Shown in pieces: positions 1 through 8,995 of a stretch of DNA of 64,000 nucleotides. Source of the stretch: DATCMH01 sp036563505 (GTDB lineage Bacteria > Pseudomonadota > Alphaproteobacteria > Rhizobiales > Beijerinckiaceae); assembly GCA_036563505.1 (NCBI GenBank), contig DATCMH010000012.1, forward strand, positions 62,001 through 126,000. Reading direction: 5' to 3'. A model generated the notes under the pieces. The model saw only the letters and a list, made by a program, of their open reading frames with translations, made no database searches and was not told the origin of the DNA. Position numbers and translations under genes: made by a program. Position 1 is the stretch's first letter. Every line of letters starts with the position of its first letter.

Positions 1-1153
1 TCCACTGGGCGGCCGCCACCTCATAGACCTGCCGCACGCCGCTGGTCTGGACGCGCACGGCCTCCGACAGCGATCCCGCCGTCAGCATGGAGCGCCACAA
101 CCCCAAGGCCACGTCGGCCTGGGCGCGGTAGAAGTCGAGCATCTTGCCGTTCAGCTCGACGAGGCCGCGCGACGTCGCCGACGCGCTCTCCGCCATCGCC
201 GACCGCACGGTCTCCCCGGACGCCTGCGCCTGCGCGAAGGTCGAGCGGGCCTGATCGGCCCCGGCCTCCAGGAGGCTGGCGAAGGGAGCGGTCGCGGCCC
301 CCACTTCGCTCGCGATCGCGGCCGGCGCGGCCTCCGGGGGCAGGGCGCCTGGCAGCGCCGTCACGGGCTTGCGCTCCGTGCGGGCGGACTTGGGAGCCGC
401 ATGCGTCGAGGCCGCCGCCGCGACGGGCTTGGGTGCCACGGGCTTGGGCGCGACGGGCTTGGATGCCACGGGCTCGGGAGCTTTCGGAGCGGCTTCGACC
501 GGTGCAGGCGTGGCGGCCTTCGGCGCGGCCTCCGTGACCGCCGCGACGGCTCCGAGCGCCGCCGCGCCGGGCTCGGCCTCGCTCGCGGGCGTGGTCGGCG
601 CGACGTCGAGAGCGCCGGGCGGCGCGGACGCGACCGCGGGCAGGGGATCGGCCAGGGCCGGAGCGGCCGTCGCAGGCGAGACGGTCTTCACGGCCGGGGC
701 AGCCTTCGCAGGCATATTCCCATTGGCGGCGGGCTCGGCCTTGGCCGGCGCCTTGATCGCGGGCTCCGCGGCAGCCGTCTTCGCAGCGGCGCGGGGCTTC
801 GCCGCCTCAGTCTTGGCGGTCTCGGTCTTGGCAACGGCCGGCGTTGCGGTGACAGGCTTCGCAGCGACAGGCTTGGCAGGCGCCGATTTCACGATCGCCG
901 GCGCCGGGCCGGGTGCCGAAGCTTTGGCCGGCGCCTTCGACAACGCCGAACCCGTCGGCAGGACCCCCGTCAGGGCGGCCGGCGCGGTGGCCGTGGCCGG
1001 AGCGGCAACGGCGGCTGCGGCGTCGCTCGGCTTCGCGATCACGGCCGGCGTCGGGGAGGCTTTGGCCGATGCCGGCTTCATCAGGACCGCCGGCGACGGG
1101 GCTGGCGTCGGCCGCGCGGCGGCGCGGCCAGCGTTCGGGGTGCGCTTCTTCAT
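1..1153 (-). CDS. Phasin with long Ala/Pro/Lys-rich N-terminal tail (partial, runs off left edge)
   Basis: A polyhydroxyalkanoate granule surface protein is the likely role. The ATG lies at 1151-1153 (minus strand), and 384 codons are visible before the window edge cuts the 3' end. Residues 1 to about 270 are nearly all Ala, Pro, Lys, Val and Thr with repeated AKP, PAK and PKPVA units, like the histone H1-like tail of PhaF-type phasins. From about residue 275 the composition changes to an amphipathic helical phasin domain (for example FAQAQASGETVR, KMLDFYRAQADV, VQTSGVRQVYEV). A second phasin lies 60 bp upstream on the same strand, so the two are probably co-transcribed. The basic tail suggests binding to DNA or polyphosphate, by analogy with PhaF; that is inference. 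The opposite-strand Ala/Gly-rich frame is an artefact of the repeats. Confidence 0.85.
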   Translation of the reverse strand, partial: MKKRTPNAGRAAARPTPAPSPAVLMKPASAKASPTPAVIAKPSDAAAAVAAPATATAPAALTGVLPTGSALSKAPAKASAPGPAPAIVKSAPAKPVAAKPVTATPAVAKTETAKTEAAKPRAAAKTAAAEPAIKAPAKAEPAANGNMPAKAAPAVKTVSPATAAPALADPLPAVASAPPGALDVAPTTPASEAEPGAAALGAVAAVTEAAPKAATPAPVEAAPKAPEPVASKPVAPKPVAPKPVAAAASTHAAPKSARTERKPVTALPGALPPEAAPAAIASEVGAATAPFASLLEAGADQARSTFAQAQASGETVRSAMAESASATSRGLVELNGKMLDFYRAQADVALGLWRSMLTAGSLSEAVRVQTSGVRQVYEVAAAQW

Positions 1154-1213
1154 GCGAATCTCCGTTCCGTCATCGGCCGGCGGTCCAGGGAGCCGGCCTC
1201 TTGTGCTGCCGGC

Positions 1214-1642
1214 TTACTTCTTCGCGGTCGGGGCGGGCTGAGGCGCGGCCGACTGACCGGTCTGGCCCATCTGTCCCATGCCCGCCTGACCCATCGCCGC
1301 CTGAGCGATGCCGCCGAACTCCTTCATCTGCGCCTGCATGGCGGAGATCTGGGTGCGGACGAACTCGGTCTGGAGGTTCATCGCCTCCTGCATGTCCTTG
1401 GCGCGAACGAGGCGCTGGGCATGGTCGAAGGCCGCCTGGAGGTTCTGCTCGGCGTAGGAGAAGCTGCGGCGCGTCACGTCCTTGGCGCTCGACTGGGCCG
1501 TGTTGGCCGAGCCCTCGACGGTGTCGAGGGTGCGCTGCGCGGCGCCCATGAAGCTCTCGATGGCCTTGCGGGCCTGCTCGACGCTCTTCTCGGCGAGTTC
1601 GCGCATCTCGTTCGGCACTTCGTAGTTCGGCACGTTGACCAT
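1214..1642 (-). CDS. Phasin family protein
   Basis: Short phasin of 142 residues, expected to coat polyhydroxybutyrate granules. The start is set at the ATG at 1640-1642 because a good ribosome site (GAGGAGAC) precedes it; an in-frame upstream start at 1696 lacks one. The domain is one helical bundle: residues 10-115 contain MRELAEKSVEQARKAIESF, then FSYAEQNLQAAFDHAQRL and MNLQTEFVRTQISAMQ, the typical phasin_2 pattern. The tail (GMGQMGQTGQ, then Pro/Ala/Lys) is low complexity. It is followed at 60 bp by the larger Lys/Pro/Ala phasin, and its promoter region shares the intergenic gap with the divergent sensor kinase. The repeated ATTGTGC motifs there may be an operator. Confidence 0.92.
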   Translation of the reverse strand: MVNVPNYEVPNEMRELAEKSVEQARKAIESFMGAAQRTLDTVEGSANTAQSSAKDVTRRSFSYAEQNLQAAFDHAQRLVRAKDMQEAMNLQTEFVRTQISAMQAQMKEFGGIAQAAMGQAGMGQMGQTGQSAAPQPAPTAKK

Positions 1643-1676
1643 GGCTGTCTCCTCGGGTCGGATCGGGCTGCGATGA

Positions 1677-1712
1677 ATTGTGCGACGCAATAACACATTG
1701 TGCAGTGCGGAA
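1677..1712 (-). promoter_or_regulatory. Candidate operator upstream of the phasins
   Basis: ATTGTGC occurs at 1677-1683 and again at 1697-1703, exactly 20 bp apart (two helical turns). The first copy overlaps a perfect palindrome TGCGACGCA (1681-1689) and the second runs into TGCAGTGC (1701-1708). The PHB repressor PhaR/AniA of alphaproteobacteria binds TGC-rich dyads in front of phasin genes, so this is a reasonable PhaR site. It is 35 bp upstream of the phasin start. Sequence resemblance only. Confidence 0.35.
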
Positions 1713-1847
1713 TCAACGCGGGACCCGCACCGTTAACCTTGACGCGAAGGAAACGCGGGAAACGGCCCTGGGTCCCAGGTGCGGCCGTCCTTGGACTGTG
1801 GTTAAAGGCTGGTTAAGGCCCTTTCTTGTCCGAGAGTTTTCCTGCCG

Positions 1848-4800
1848 ATGGCTGATCCGGCCCTGCCGCCTGCGAGCCTCGTCGACGCGCTCCGCGCCGA
1901 TTCGGCTCTCGGCGGGCTGATTCGCTCCGGGGCCGCCCTGCTGGTCTGGCGCGACGGCGGGCGGCAGCTGGCCTTCGCCGATGCCGCCACCCAGAACCTA
2001 GCGCGAGCGATCATCGACGAGGAGGGCCGCCTTGACGCCGCGCTTCCGTTGGCAGAGCGCCTGATCGCGCTCGCCGCCGGCGCCGCGCCACGCATGGGCG
2101 CTCGGCTCGAGAAGCTGCGCTTCTCGGCGAGCCGCCTCAGCCCGCTCGTCACTTGCGCCTGCCGTCTCCTGGAGCACGCGGGCGAAACCCTGCTTGTCAT
2201 GCTGATCTCGGGACCGCTGCCGCGGATCGCGCCGGCGGTCCCTCGCCCGGCCATGGAAGCGCCGCCCCAGGCAGCGCCCGATCCGTCCGGCGAGCGCGGT
2301 CCCGGGTCCGACCGGCCTCCGGACGCCGATGCTCCCGATGCCGATCCGCTGGCGGCTCTCCAGGGGCGCGGCACGGTGCGTTTCGTCTGGCAGTCGGACG
2401 CGGAAGCGCGCTTCACCTCGGTGTCCGAGGCGCTCGGCACGGTGGTGGGCGCGGCTGCGGCGACCCTCGTCGGGCGGGGCTGGGACGAGATTGCAGGCAC
2501 CCTCGTCCTGGACGCCGACGGCCGGGTCAGCGGTTACCTCGCCCGGGCCGAGACCTTCAGCGGCGTTGCCGTCCTCTGGCGGATCGCCGGCAGCGATCAC
2601 GGGATCGAGGTCAGCCTCGCCGGCTCGCCCGTCCTCGGACCGGACCGCACGCTCCTTGGCTTTCGCGGCTTCGGGTTGTGCCGCACGGACCGGATCGAGC
2701 CCTGGCCGGCGCAGGCCGCGGAGCAAGTTTCCGAAGGGCCGGCTCCGTCCGACGCGCCGGCGTCCGATCATGCCTCGACGGCCCCGATGGACGCGCCCGA
2801 GATTGCGGCCAACGAGAATGATGCAGCGGAAGGGCTGGTCCCTGACGACGCATCTGTAAACGCGATAGAGGCTTCCGCTCCTGATCCGGCGGCGCCGGCC
2901 GACGCCCCTGATCTAGCTCCTGCTCCGCACGTCAAGACGTCAGACGAGAATGCGCTCGGGACGCAGCCGAGCCCGGAGGTATTGCAGGAAGCGCTCTCGG
3001 AGGCCGCAGGTCCAGCACCGCAGGAGGCCGGCGACGAGCCGACCTCCCATCGCACGACGTTCAACGATCCGGACAGAGCCAATGGAGAGGCGCCCGGCCA
3101 CGATTCTCCGGAGGCGGAGCCGCGCCCGCCCGGCGAGCCGGCCGAGGGCGACCCGGTTGCGGCGCAGGCGCCCTCCTTCGGCAGCCTCGACGGGGCCGTG
3201 GCGGCGCGGCTCGGGCCCGGCGAGACCCCCCCGCTGCGGGCGGTCGACCCGCCTCCGGCCGGAGCGAATCCGGGCCTCACGGTGGCGGAGCGCCTCGCCT
3301 TCCGGGAGATTGCCCGAGCCCTGGGCGCTCGCCCGCCCGCGCTCGGCGAGCCCGCCCCGCCTCCGACTGTGGCGCCGCCTGCAACGGTCGCGCCGTTGCC
3401 GATCGCCGCGCCGCCCTCCACTCCGCCTCCCGCGGCTCCGGCGGGTCCGCCCGACGAGCCCGTGCTCGATCAGCTCCCCGTCGGCGTCCTGGCCTTGGCC
3501 GACGACGCCATCGTCTTCGCGAACCGCTTTCTCCTTGATCTCCTCGATTTCGATGACGCGGCGGCGCTCGCGGCGCGGGGCGGACTCGAGAAGCTTTTCC
3601 GCGGCCGTCGCCCGGGAGACGGGAGCGAGTCCGGCACGCCCTACGTCATCGTCACCCGTGCCGAAGAGAGCCTGGCCGTCGAGGCGCGAACGATCTCGGG
3701 CACCTGGGGCGGCACGCCGGCCCAACTCATCATGGTGCGCAAAATCCCGGAGGACGATCCGGGTCAGCGCCTGCGCGCCCTCGAACTCGACCTGCGCCGG
3801 CGCGAGGAGAAGGCGCGCGAACTCGCCGCAATCCTCGACACCGCGACAGACGGAGTCGCCGTGCTCGACGAGGACGGGCGCATCCTTTCCCTCAACCGCT
3901 CGGCCGAGGCGCTCTTCGGCTATGACCAGAACGAGGTGACGGGCGAGGCCGTCACCACCTTATTCGCACCCGAGAGCCACGCCGCCGCCCTCGATTACCT
4001 CGATGGGGTCAAGGGCACCGGCGTCGCGAGCCTGCTCAACGACGGCCGCGAGGTGATGGGCCGGGTGCGCCAGCGCGGCTCCATCCCCCTCTTCATGACC
4101 ATGGGCCGCATCACCGACGGCCCGGAGCGGCGCTTCTGCGCCGTGTTTCGCGACATCACGGCCTTCAAGAAGGCGGAGGGTGAGCTGCTCGCCGCCAAGC
4201 GCGCGGCTGAAGAAGCGAGCGCCCAGAAGTCCGATGTGCTCGCCCGCATCAGCCACGAGATCCGCACGCCCCTCAACGCTATCATCGGCTTCGCCGAGGT
4301 GATGCGGGAGGAGCGTTTCGGGCCCATCGGCAACGAGCGCTACCGCGACTACGTCTCGGACATCCACGAGTCCGGCGGCCACGTCATCAGCCTCGTCAAC
4401 GACTTTCTCGATCTCGCTAAGATCGAGGCGGGGCGGATGGAGCTCGCCTTCGTCAGCGTGAACCTGAACGAGCTCGTCTCGTCCTGCGTCTCGCTTCTGC
4501 AGACGCAGGCGCAGCGTGACCGCATCGTCATGCGCACCAGCTTCTCAGGAAAGCTCCCGCCCGTCGTCGCCGACGAACGGTCCCTGCGCCAGATCGCCCT
4601 CAACCTGATCTCGAACGCCATCAAGTTCACCGATGCCGGCGGGCAGGTCATCGTCTCGACGGCGGTGACCGATCGCGGCGAGGTGGCCCTGCGCGTGCGC
4701 GACACCGGCATCGGCATGAGCGGGGAGGAGGTCGAGGCGGCGCTCGAGCCCTTCCGCCAGCTCTCGACGACCCGCGGTCGCGGCGGCACGGGGTTGGGCC

Positions 4801-4916
4801 TGCCTCTCACCAAGGCGCTCGTCGAGGCGAACCGCGGCGCGATGCAGATCACGAGCGCCAAGAACGAGGGCACCCTGGTCGAGGTGCTGTTCCCGCCGAC
4901 CCGCGTCCTGGCGTGA
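1848..4916 (+). CDS. pdhS: PAS-domain hybrid-length sensor histidine kinase, PdhS/PleC-DivJ class
   Basis: Membrane-free sensor kinase of 1022 residues, likely acting on the single-domain regulator DivK in the alphaproteobacterial cell-cycle network. Order seen: N-terminal region, a PAS-like segment about 175-285, a Pro/Ala/Glu-rich low-complexity linker about 290-535, PAS about 541-620, PAS about 660-775 (ILDTATDGVAVLDEDG), HisKA with phospho-acceptor His near residue 803 (ISHEIRTPLNAIIGFAEVM), and a HATPase domain with N box (NLISNAIKF), G1 (DTGIGM) and G2 (GTGLGL). The HisKA block (EERFGPIGNERY, then DIHESGGHVISLVND) is the signature of PdhS/DivJ/PleC kinases. Length matches Brucella PdhS (about 1000). 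No transmembrane segment is visible, also as in PdhS. The assignment to PdhS rather than another DivK kinase is from memory of the family. Transcribed divergently from the phasins. Confidence 0.82.
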   Translation: MADPALPPASLVDALRADSALGGLIRSGAALLVWRDGGRQLAFADAATQNLARAIIDEEGRLDAALPLAERLIALAAGAAPRMGARLEKLRFSASRLSPLVTCACRLLEHAGETLLVMLISGPLPRIAPAVPRPAMEAPPQAAPDPSGERGPGSDRPPDADAPDADPLAALQGRGTVRFVWQSDAEARFTSVSEALGTVVGAAAATLVGRGWDEIAGTLVLDADGRVSGYLARAETFSGVAVLWRIAGSDHGIEVSLAGSPVLGPDRTLLGFRGFGLCRTDRIEPWPAQAAEQVSEGPAPSDAPASDHASTAPMDAPEIAANENDAAEGLVPDDASVNAIEASAPDPAAPADAPDLAPAPHVKTSDENALGTQPSPEVLQEALSEAAGPAPQEAGDEPTSHRTTFNDPDRANGEAPGHDSPEAEPRPPGEPAEGDPVAAQAPSFGSLDGAVAARLGPGETPPLRAVDPPPAGANPGLTVAERLAFREIARALGARPPALGEPAPPPTVAPPATVAPLPIAAPPSTPPPAAPAGPPDEPVLDQLPVGVLALADDAIVFANRFLLDLLDFDDAAALAARGGLEKLFRGRRPGDGSESGTPYVIVTRAEESLAVEARTISGTWGGTPAQLIMVRKIPEDDPGQRLRALELDLRRREEKARELAAILDTATDGVAVLDEDGRILSLNRSAEALFGYDQNEVTGEAVTTLFAPESHAAALDYLDGVKGTGVASLLNDGREVMGRVRQRGSIPLFMTMGRITDGPERRFCAVFRDITAFKKAEGELLAAKRAAEEASAQKSDVLARISHEIRTPLNAIIGFAEVMREERFGPIGNERYRDYVSDIHESGGHVISLVNDFLDLAKIEAGRMELAFVSVNLNELVSSCVSLLQTQAQRDRIVMRTSFSGKLPPVVADERSLRQIALNLISNAIKFTDAGGQVIVSTAVTDRGEVALRVRDTGIGMSGEEVEAALEPFRQLSTTRGRGGTGLGLPLTKALVEANRGAMQITSAKNEGTLVEVLFPPTRVLA

Positions 4917-5002
4917 GCAGGGCCGCGGCATCGCAAGCCGTTGCTCCGGGACGGCGCGGCCCTTAGCTAGGCGGCACCGCCTCGAACCTCCGAAGGTCCG
5001 CC

Positions 5003-6160
5003 ATGCAGCTCGAGCTCTCCCCCGAAGAGGAGATGATCCGCGACACGGCCAAGCGCATCGCGGCCGACCGGCTCCTCCCTGTCGCCGAGCGGCTCGACCG
5101 CGGCGAGGGCCGGGCGGATCTTTTAGAGAACCTGAAGCTTCTCGCCGAGAACGGCTTCATGGCGCTCAACGTCGCCGCCGAATACGGGGGCACGGAAGCC
5201 GGCACCGTGGCCTTCGCGCTGGCCATCGAGGAACTCGCCTATGCCTGCGCCTCCACCGGCGTCACGGCCTCCGTGACCAACATGGTGGGAGAGGTGATCC
5301 AGGCGGTCGGGACCCCGGAGCAGAAGGCGCGTCACCTGCCGCGGCTCGCCGACGGCACATACCCGGCTGGGGCCTTCTGCCTGACCGAGAGCGGGGCCGG
5401 ATCCGATCCGAGCGGCATGACCACCCGGGCGCGGCGCGACGGCGATCATTACGTTCTCGACGGCTCGAAGATCTACATCACGAGCGCGGAATATGCCGGG
5501 CTCTTCGTGGTCTGGGCGGTGACGGATCCGGAGGCGCCCAAAGGCCGGGGCATCTCCTGCTTCCTCGTCGAGGCGGGCACGCCCGGCCTCGTCGTCGGCA
5601 AGGCCGAGCACAAAATGGGCCAGACGGGTTCGGCCACGAACACGGTGCATTTCGACGGTTGCCGCGTGCCGGCATCAAGCCTGATGGGCCGGGAGCACGA
5701 CGGTTTCCGCGTCGCGGTGGGCGAACTCGCGGGCGGGCGCATCGGCGTTGCGGCCCTGTCGCTGGGCATCGCCCGCGCCGCCATGGACGCGGCCAAGGCC
5801 TATGCCCGGGAGCGCCGCCAGTTCGGCCAGATGCTCGCCGACTTCCAGGGCCTGCAATGGATGCTGGCCGACCGGGAGGTGGACCTCGAGGCGGCGCGCC
5901 TCCTCATCCTTCAGGCCGCGCACCTCAAGGATCAGCGCCAGCCCTTCGCCAAGGCGGCGTCCATGGCGAAGCTCTTCGCCTCCGAGGCCGCAGCTCGCGC
6001 CACGGACACCGCGATCCAGATCCACGGCGGCGCCGGCTACGTGAAGGACTATCCCGTCGAGCGCTACGCCCGGGACGCCCGGATCACCCGCATCTACGAG
6101 GGCACCTCCGAGATCCAGCGCCTCATCATCGCCCGGGAGACCCTGCGGCAGAGCGCCTGA
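5003..6160 (+). CDS. Acyl-CoA dehydrogenase
   Basis: FAD-dependent acyl-CoA dehydrogenase of 385 residues, full length for the family. It oxidises a short or branched acyl-CoA to the 2,3-enoyl-CoA and passes electrons to ETF. Visible motifs: AFCLTESGAGSDPSGMTT (flavin/substrate loop), YITSAEYAGLFVVWAV, the helix GRIGVAALSLGIARAA, RRQFGQMLADFQGLQ, IQIHGGAGYVKDYPVERYARDA, and the catalytic Glu in YEGTSEIQ near residue 366. A catalytic base in that position is typical of short-chain/isobutyryl type enzymes, but the exact substrate cannot be read from sequence. It is followed after 57 bp by a Pat-like acyl-CoA ligase/acetyltransferase on the same strand, so the two are probably one operon. Confidence 0.93.
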   Translation: MQLELSPEEEMIRDTAKRIAADRLLPVAERLDRGEGRADLLENLKLLAENGFMALNVAAEYGGTEAGTVAFALAIEELAYACASTGVTASVTNMVGEVIQAVGTPEQKARHLPRLADGTYPAGAFCLTESGAGSDPSGMTTRARRDGDHYVLDGSKIYITSAEYAGLFVVWAVTDPEAPKGRGISCFLVEAGTPGLVVGKAEHKMGQTGSATNTVHFDGCRVPASSLMGREHDGFRVAVGELAGGRIGVAALSLGIARAAMDAAKAYARERRQFGQMLADFQGLQWMLADREVDLEAARLLILQAAHLKDQRQPFAKAASMAKLFASEAAARATDTAIQIHGGAGYVKDYPVERYARDARITRIYEGTSEIQRLIIARETLRQSA

Positions 6161-6217
6161 CAACCATCCGGCGCGAGGCGCGTTCACCGGGGGCTGTGCC
6201 GCAAGGGGAAAGCCGCG

Positions 6218-8962
6218 ATGAGCACCTACCGCCTCGACAAGCTTTTCGCGCCACGCTCCGTGGCGGTGGTCGGGGCGAGCCGGCGCGAGGGATCCCTCGG
6301 GCGCATCGTGCTCCAGAACCTGCGCGCGGCGGGCTTTGCCGGCCCGATCGGCCTCGTCAATCCGAAGTACCGTGAGATCGACGGGCTCCCCTGCGTCGCC
6401 CGTGTCGAGGATCTGGGCGCGCCGCCCGACCTCGTCGTCATCGCCGTTCCGCCCAAGGCCGTGCCGGGCGCGGTCGACGCGGCCGCGCGCAAAGGGGCGT
6501 CGGCCGCCGTCATCATCACCGCGGGCTTAGGCTACGGGCCGGGATCCCTGGCGGAGGAGGCGCGCCTCGCCGCCCGCGCGCACGGGCTGCGGCTCGTCGG
6601 ACCCAACTGCCTGGGCGTCCTGGCGCCGGGCGCGAAGCTCAATGCCAGCTTTGCGGCACGGCCCGCGCCTTCGGGCGATCTCGCCCTCGTCTCGCAATCG
6701 GGCGCCATCCTCGCCGGGCTCGTCGAATGGGCCGCGCCGCGCAACATCGGCTTTTCGGCCGCGGTTTCCCTCGGCGACAAGGTTGACGTCGATTTCGGCG
6801 ACTGCCTCGACTACTTCGCGGGCGACCGGGGCACGCGGGCGATCCTGCTCTACGTCGAGTCCTTGAACGACGCCCGCAAGTTCATGTCGGCGGCCCGCGC
6901 CGCGTCACGGGTGAAGCCCGTGGTGGTGATCAAGTCGGGCCGTCACGCGCAGGGCGCGAAGGCGGCCGCGACCCATACGGGCGCCCTCGCCGGCTCCGAC
7001 GAGGTCTACGACGCCGCCTTCCGCCGCGCCGGCCTGCTGCGCGTCCTCGACCTCGACGAGCTCTTTTCCGCTGCCGAGACGCTGGGGCGCCAAAGGCCCT
7101 TTCCGGGCAAGCGCCTCGCCATCCTCACCAACGGCGGCGGCGTCGGGGTGCTCGCCGTCGACCGCCTCGTCGATCTCGGCGGCACGCTGGCCGGCCTCTC
7201 GGACGAGACCCTTCGGCGCCTCGACGCGGTGCTGCCCGCGACCTGGTCGCGGTCGAACCCCGTCGACGTCATCGGCGACGCCGATGCCGGCCGTTACGCG
7301 GCGGCGCTCGAGGCGCTCCTCGCCGATCCCGGCAACGACGCGGTGCTGGTGCTCAACGTGCCGACCGCAGTAGCGAGCGCCGCCGATGCTGCAAGCGCGG
7401 TCGCGGAAACCGTGCGGCGCGACCGGGCGCAAGGCTACCGGCGCAAGCCCGTCTTCGCGGTCTGGCTCGGCGAGGACGAAGCGGCGGCCCGGGCCTTCGA
7501 GGGCGAGAACATCCCGCACTATGGCACGGAGGGCGATGCCGTGCGCGGCTTCATGCACCTCGTGCGCTACCGGGAGGCGCAGGATCTCCTGATGGAGACC
7601 CCCGACAGCCTGCCTCACGACTTCGATCCGGACGCCGAGGCCGCTCGCGCCATCGTCGCCAAGGTCATCGGCGAGGGCCGCACCTGGCTCGACCCCATCG
7701 AGGTGAGCCGGCTCATGCGCGCCTACGGCATCCCCGATGCCCCCGTGACCTTGGCGGAAACGCCCGAGGAGGCGGCCCGAGCGGCGCGGCCGATCGTCAA
7801 GGCGGGCGGCACCGTGGCCGTCAAGATCCTCTCCCCCGACATCGTCCACAAGTCGGACATCGGCGGCGTGCGGCTCGATCTGACGAGCGAGACGGCGGTG
7901 CGGGAGGCCGCGGCCGACATGCTCGAGCGGGCGCGAAAGCTGAAGCCCGAGGCGCGGCTCACGGGCGTCACGGTCCAGCCCATGGTGCGGCGGCCGAAGG
8001 CGCGCGAGCTCATCGCCGGCCTCGCCGACGACCCAACCTTCGGTCCCGTCGTGGTGTTCGGCCGCGGCGGCACGGCGGTGGAGGTGATCAACGACAAGGC
8101 GCTCGCGCTGCCGCCCCTCGACATGAGCCTGGCCGAGAGGCTGATCGGGCACACCCGCGTCGCGCGGGTGCTCAAGGCCTATCGCGACGTGCCGGCGGCC
8201 GACGAGCGCGCGGTGCGCCTCGTCCTCGTGAAACTCTCCCAGCTCGCCGCCGACGTGCCGGAAGTGCGCGAGCTCGACATCAACCCGCTGCTGGCCGACG
8301 CGGAGGGCGTCATCGCGGTCGATGCCCGCGTGGCCGTGGCCCCGGTGCCCGTGGACCGGCGGAAGGGCTCGGGCCAAGTGCGCTTCGCGGTGCGGCCCTA
8401 CCCGACGGAATGGGAGCGGGGTCTCACGCTGCGCGACGGCCGAAAAGTGTTCGTTCGGCCCGTGCGGCCCGAGGACGAACCCTTGTTCGAGGCCTTCTTC
8501 CAGCGCGTCACCGACGAGGACCTCCGGCTCCGTTTCTTCGCGCCCGTGCGCGACTTCAGCCACGCCTTCCTCGCCCGCCTCGTCCAGATCGACTACGCCC
8601 GCGCCATCGCCATGGTGGCCCTCGACGTCGCGACGGGGGAGATGATGGGCGCCGTGCGACTGCATGCCGACGCCAACCTCGCCACTGGCGAATACGCGAT
8701 CCTCATGCGCTCCGACCTCAAAGGCCTGGGTCTCGGCTGGGAGCTGATGCGCCTGATGATCGCCTGGGCAAGGGCCGAGGGGCTCCAGGTCGTCGAGGGG
8801 CAGGTGCTGCGCGAGAACCGGGTCATGCTCGCCATGTGCCGCCGCCTCGGCTTCGCGATCCGCCCCGATCCGAACGATCCCGACATCCAGATCGTCACCC
8901 TGCCCGTGGCCGAGATCGCGGAGCCGGAAGGGGAGGCGCTCGTTGCGCAGGCGGCCGAGTAG
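6218..8962 (+). CDS. Acetyl-CoA synthetase (ADP-forming)-like/GNAT fusion, Pat-type protein acyltransferase
   Basis: 914 residues. Order: CoA-binding Rossmann domain (about 5-130, SVAVVGASRREGSLG), succinyl-CoA ligase-like domains (about 140-460) with LVSQSGA and the phospho-His loop ATHTGALAG (His about 253), an ATP-grasp domain (about 470-710, VAVKILSPDIVHKSDIGGV) and a C-terminal GNAT acetyltransferase (about 735-890, ANLATGEYAILMRSDLKGLG, then REN and MCRRLGF). This matches PatZ/Pka lysine acetyltransferases, which use acetyl-CoA to modify acyl-CoA synthetases and where the ligase part is often regulatory. The active-site His is retained here, so ligase activity is not excluded. Its position behind an acyl-CoA dehydrogenase suggests control of, or participation in, acyl-CoA metabolism. 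No cyclic-nucleotide-binding domain is seen. Confidence 0.9.
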   Translation: MSTYRLDKLFAPRSVAVVGASRREGSLGRIVLQNLRAAGFAGPIGLVNPKYREIDGLPCVARVEDLGAPPDLVVIAVPPKAVPGAVDAAARKGASAAVIITAGLGYGPGSLAEEARLAARAHGLRLVGPNCLGVLAPGAKLNASFAARPAPSGDLALVSQSGAILAGLVEWAAPRNIGFSAAVSLGDKVDVDFGDCLDYFAGDRGTRAILLYVESLNDARKFMSAARAASRVKPVVVIKSGRHAQGAKAAATHTGALAGSDEVYDAAFRRAGLLRVLDLDELFSAAETLGRQRPFPGKRLAILTNGGGVGVLAVDRLVDLGGTLAGLSDETLRRLDAVLPATWSRSNPVDVIGDADAGRYAAALEALLADPGNDAVLVLNVPTAVASAADAASAVAETVRRDRAQGYRRKPVFAVWLGEDEAAARAFEGENIPHYGTEGDAVRGFMHLVRYREAQDLLMETPDSLPHDFDPDAEAARAIVAKVIGEGRTWLDPIEVSRLMRAYGIPDAPVTLAETPEEAARAARPIVKAGGTVAVKILSPDIVHKSDIGGVRLDLTSETAVREAAADMLERARKLKPEARLTGVTVQPMVRRPKARELIAGLADDPTFGPVVVFGRGGTAVEVINDKALALPPLDMSLAERLIGHTRVARVLKAYRDVPAADERAVRLVLVKLSQLAADVPEVRELDINPLLADAEGVIAVDARVAVAPVPVDRRKGSGQVRFAVRPYPTEWERGLTLRDGRKVFVRPVRPEDEPLFEAFFQRVTDEDLRLRFFAPVRDFSHAFLARLVQIDYARAIAMVALDVATGEMMGAVRLHADANLATGEYAILMRSDLKGLGLGWELMRLMIAWARAEGLQVVEGQVLRENRVMLAMCRRLGFAIRPDPNDPDIQIVTLPVAEIAEPEGEALVAQAAE

Positions 8963-8995
8963 GGGCGCCCACTCAGCAGGGCTCCGAACGCATTC

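Noticed and set aside
369..1693. Long plus-strand Ala/Gly/Arg-rich frames
   Set aside because: They are antisense to the Ala/Pro/Lys-rich phasin and the second phasin; the composition is exactly what a GC-rich complementary strand gives, and no ribosome site or domain is seen.
6905..8665. 586-residue minus-strand open frame
   Set aside because: Antisense of the Pat-like gene; no domain and His/Arg-rich composition typical of GC-rich shadows.
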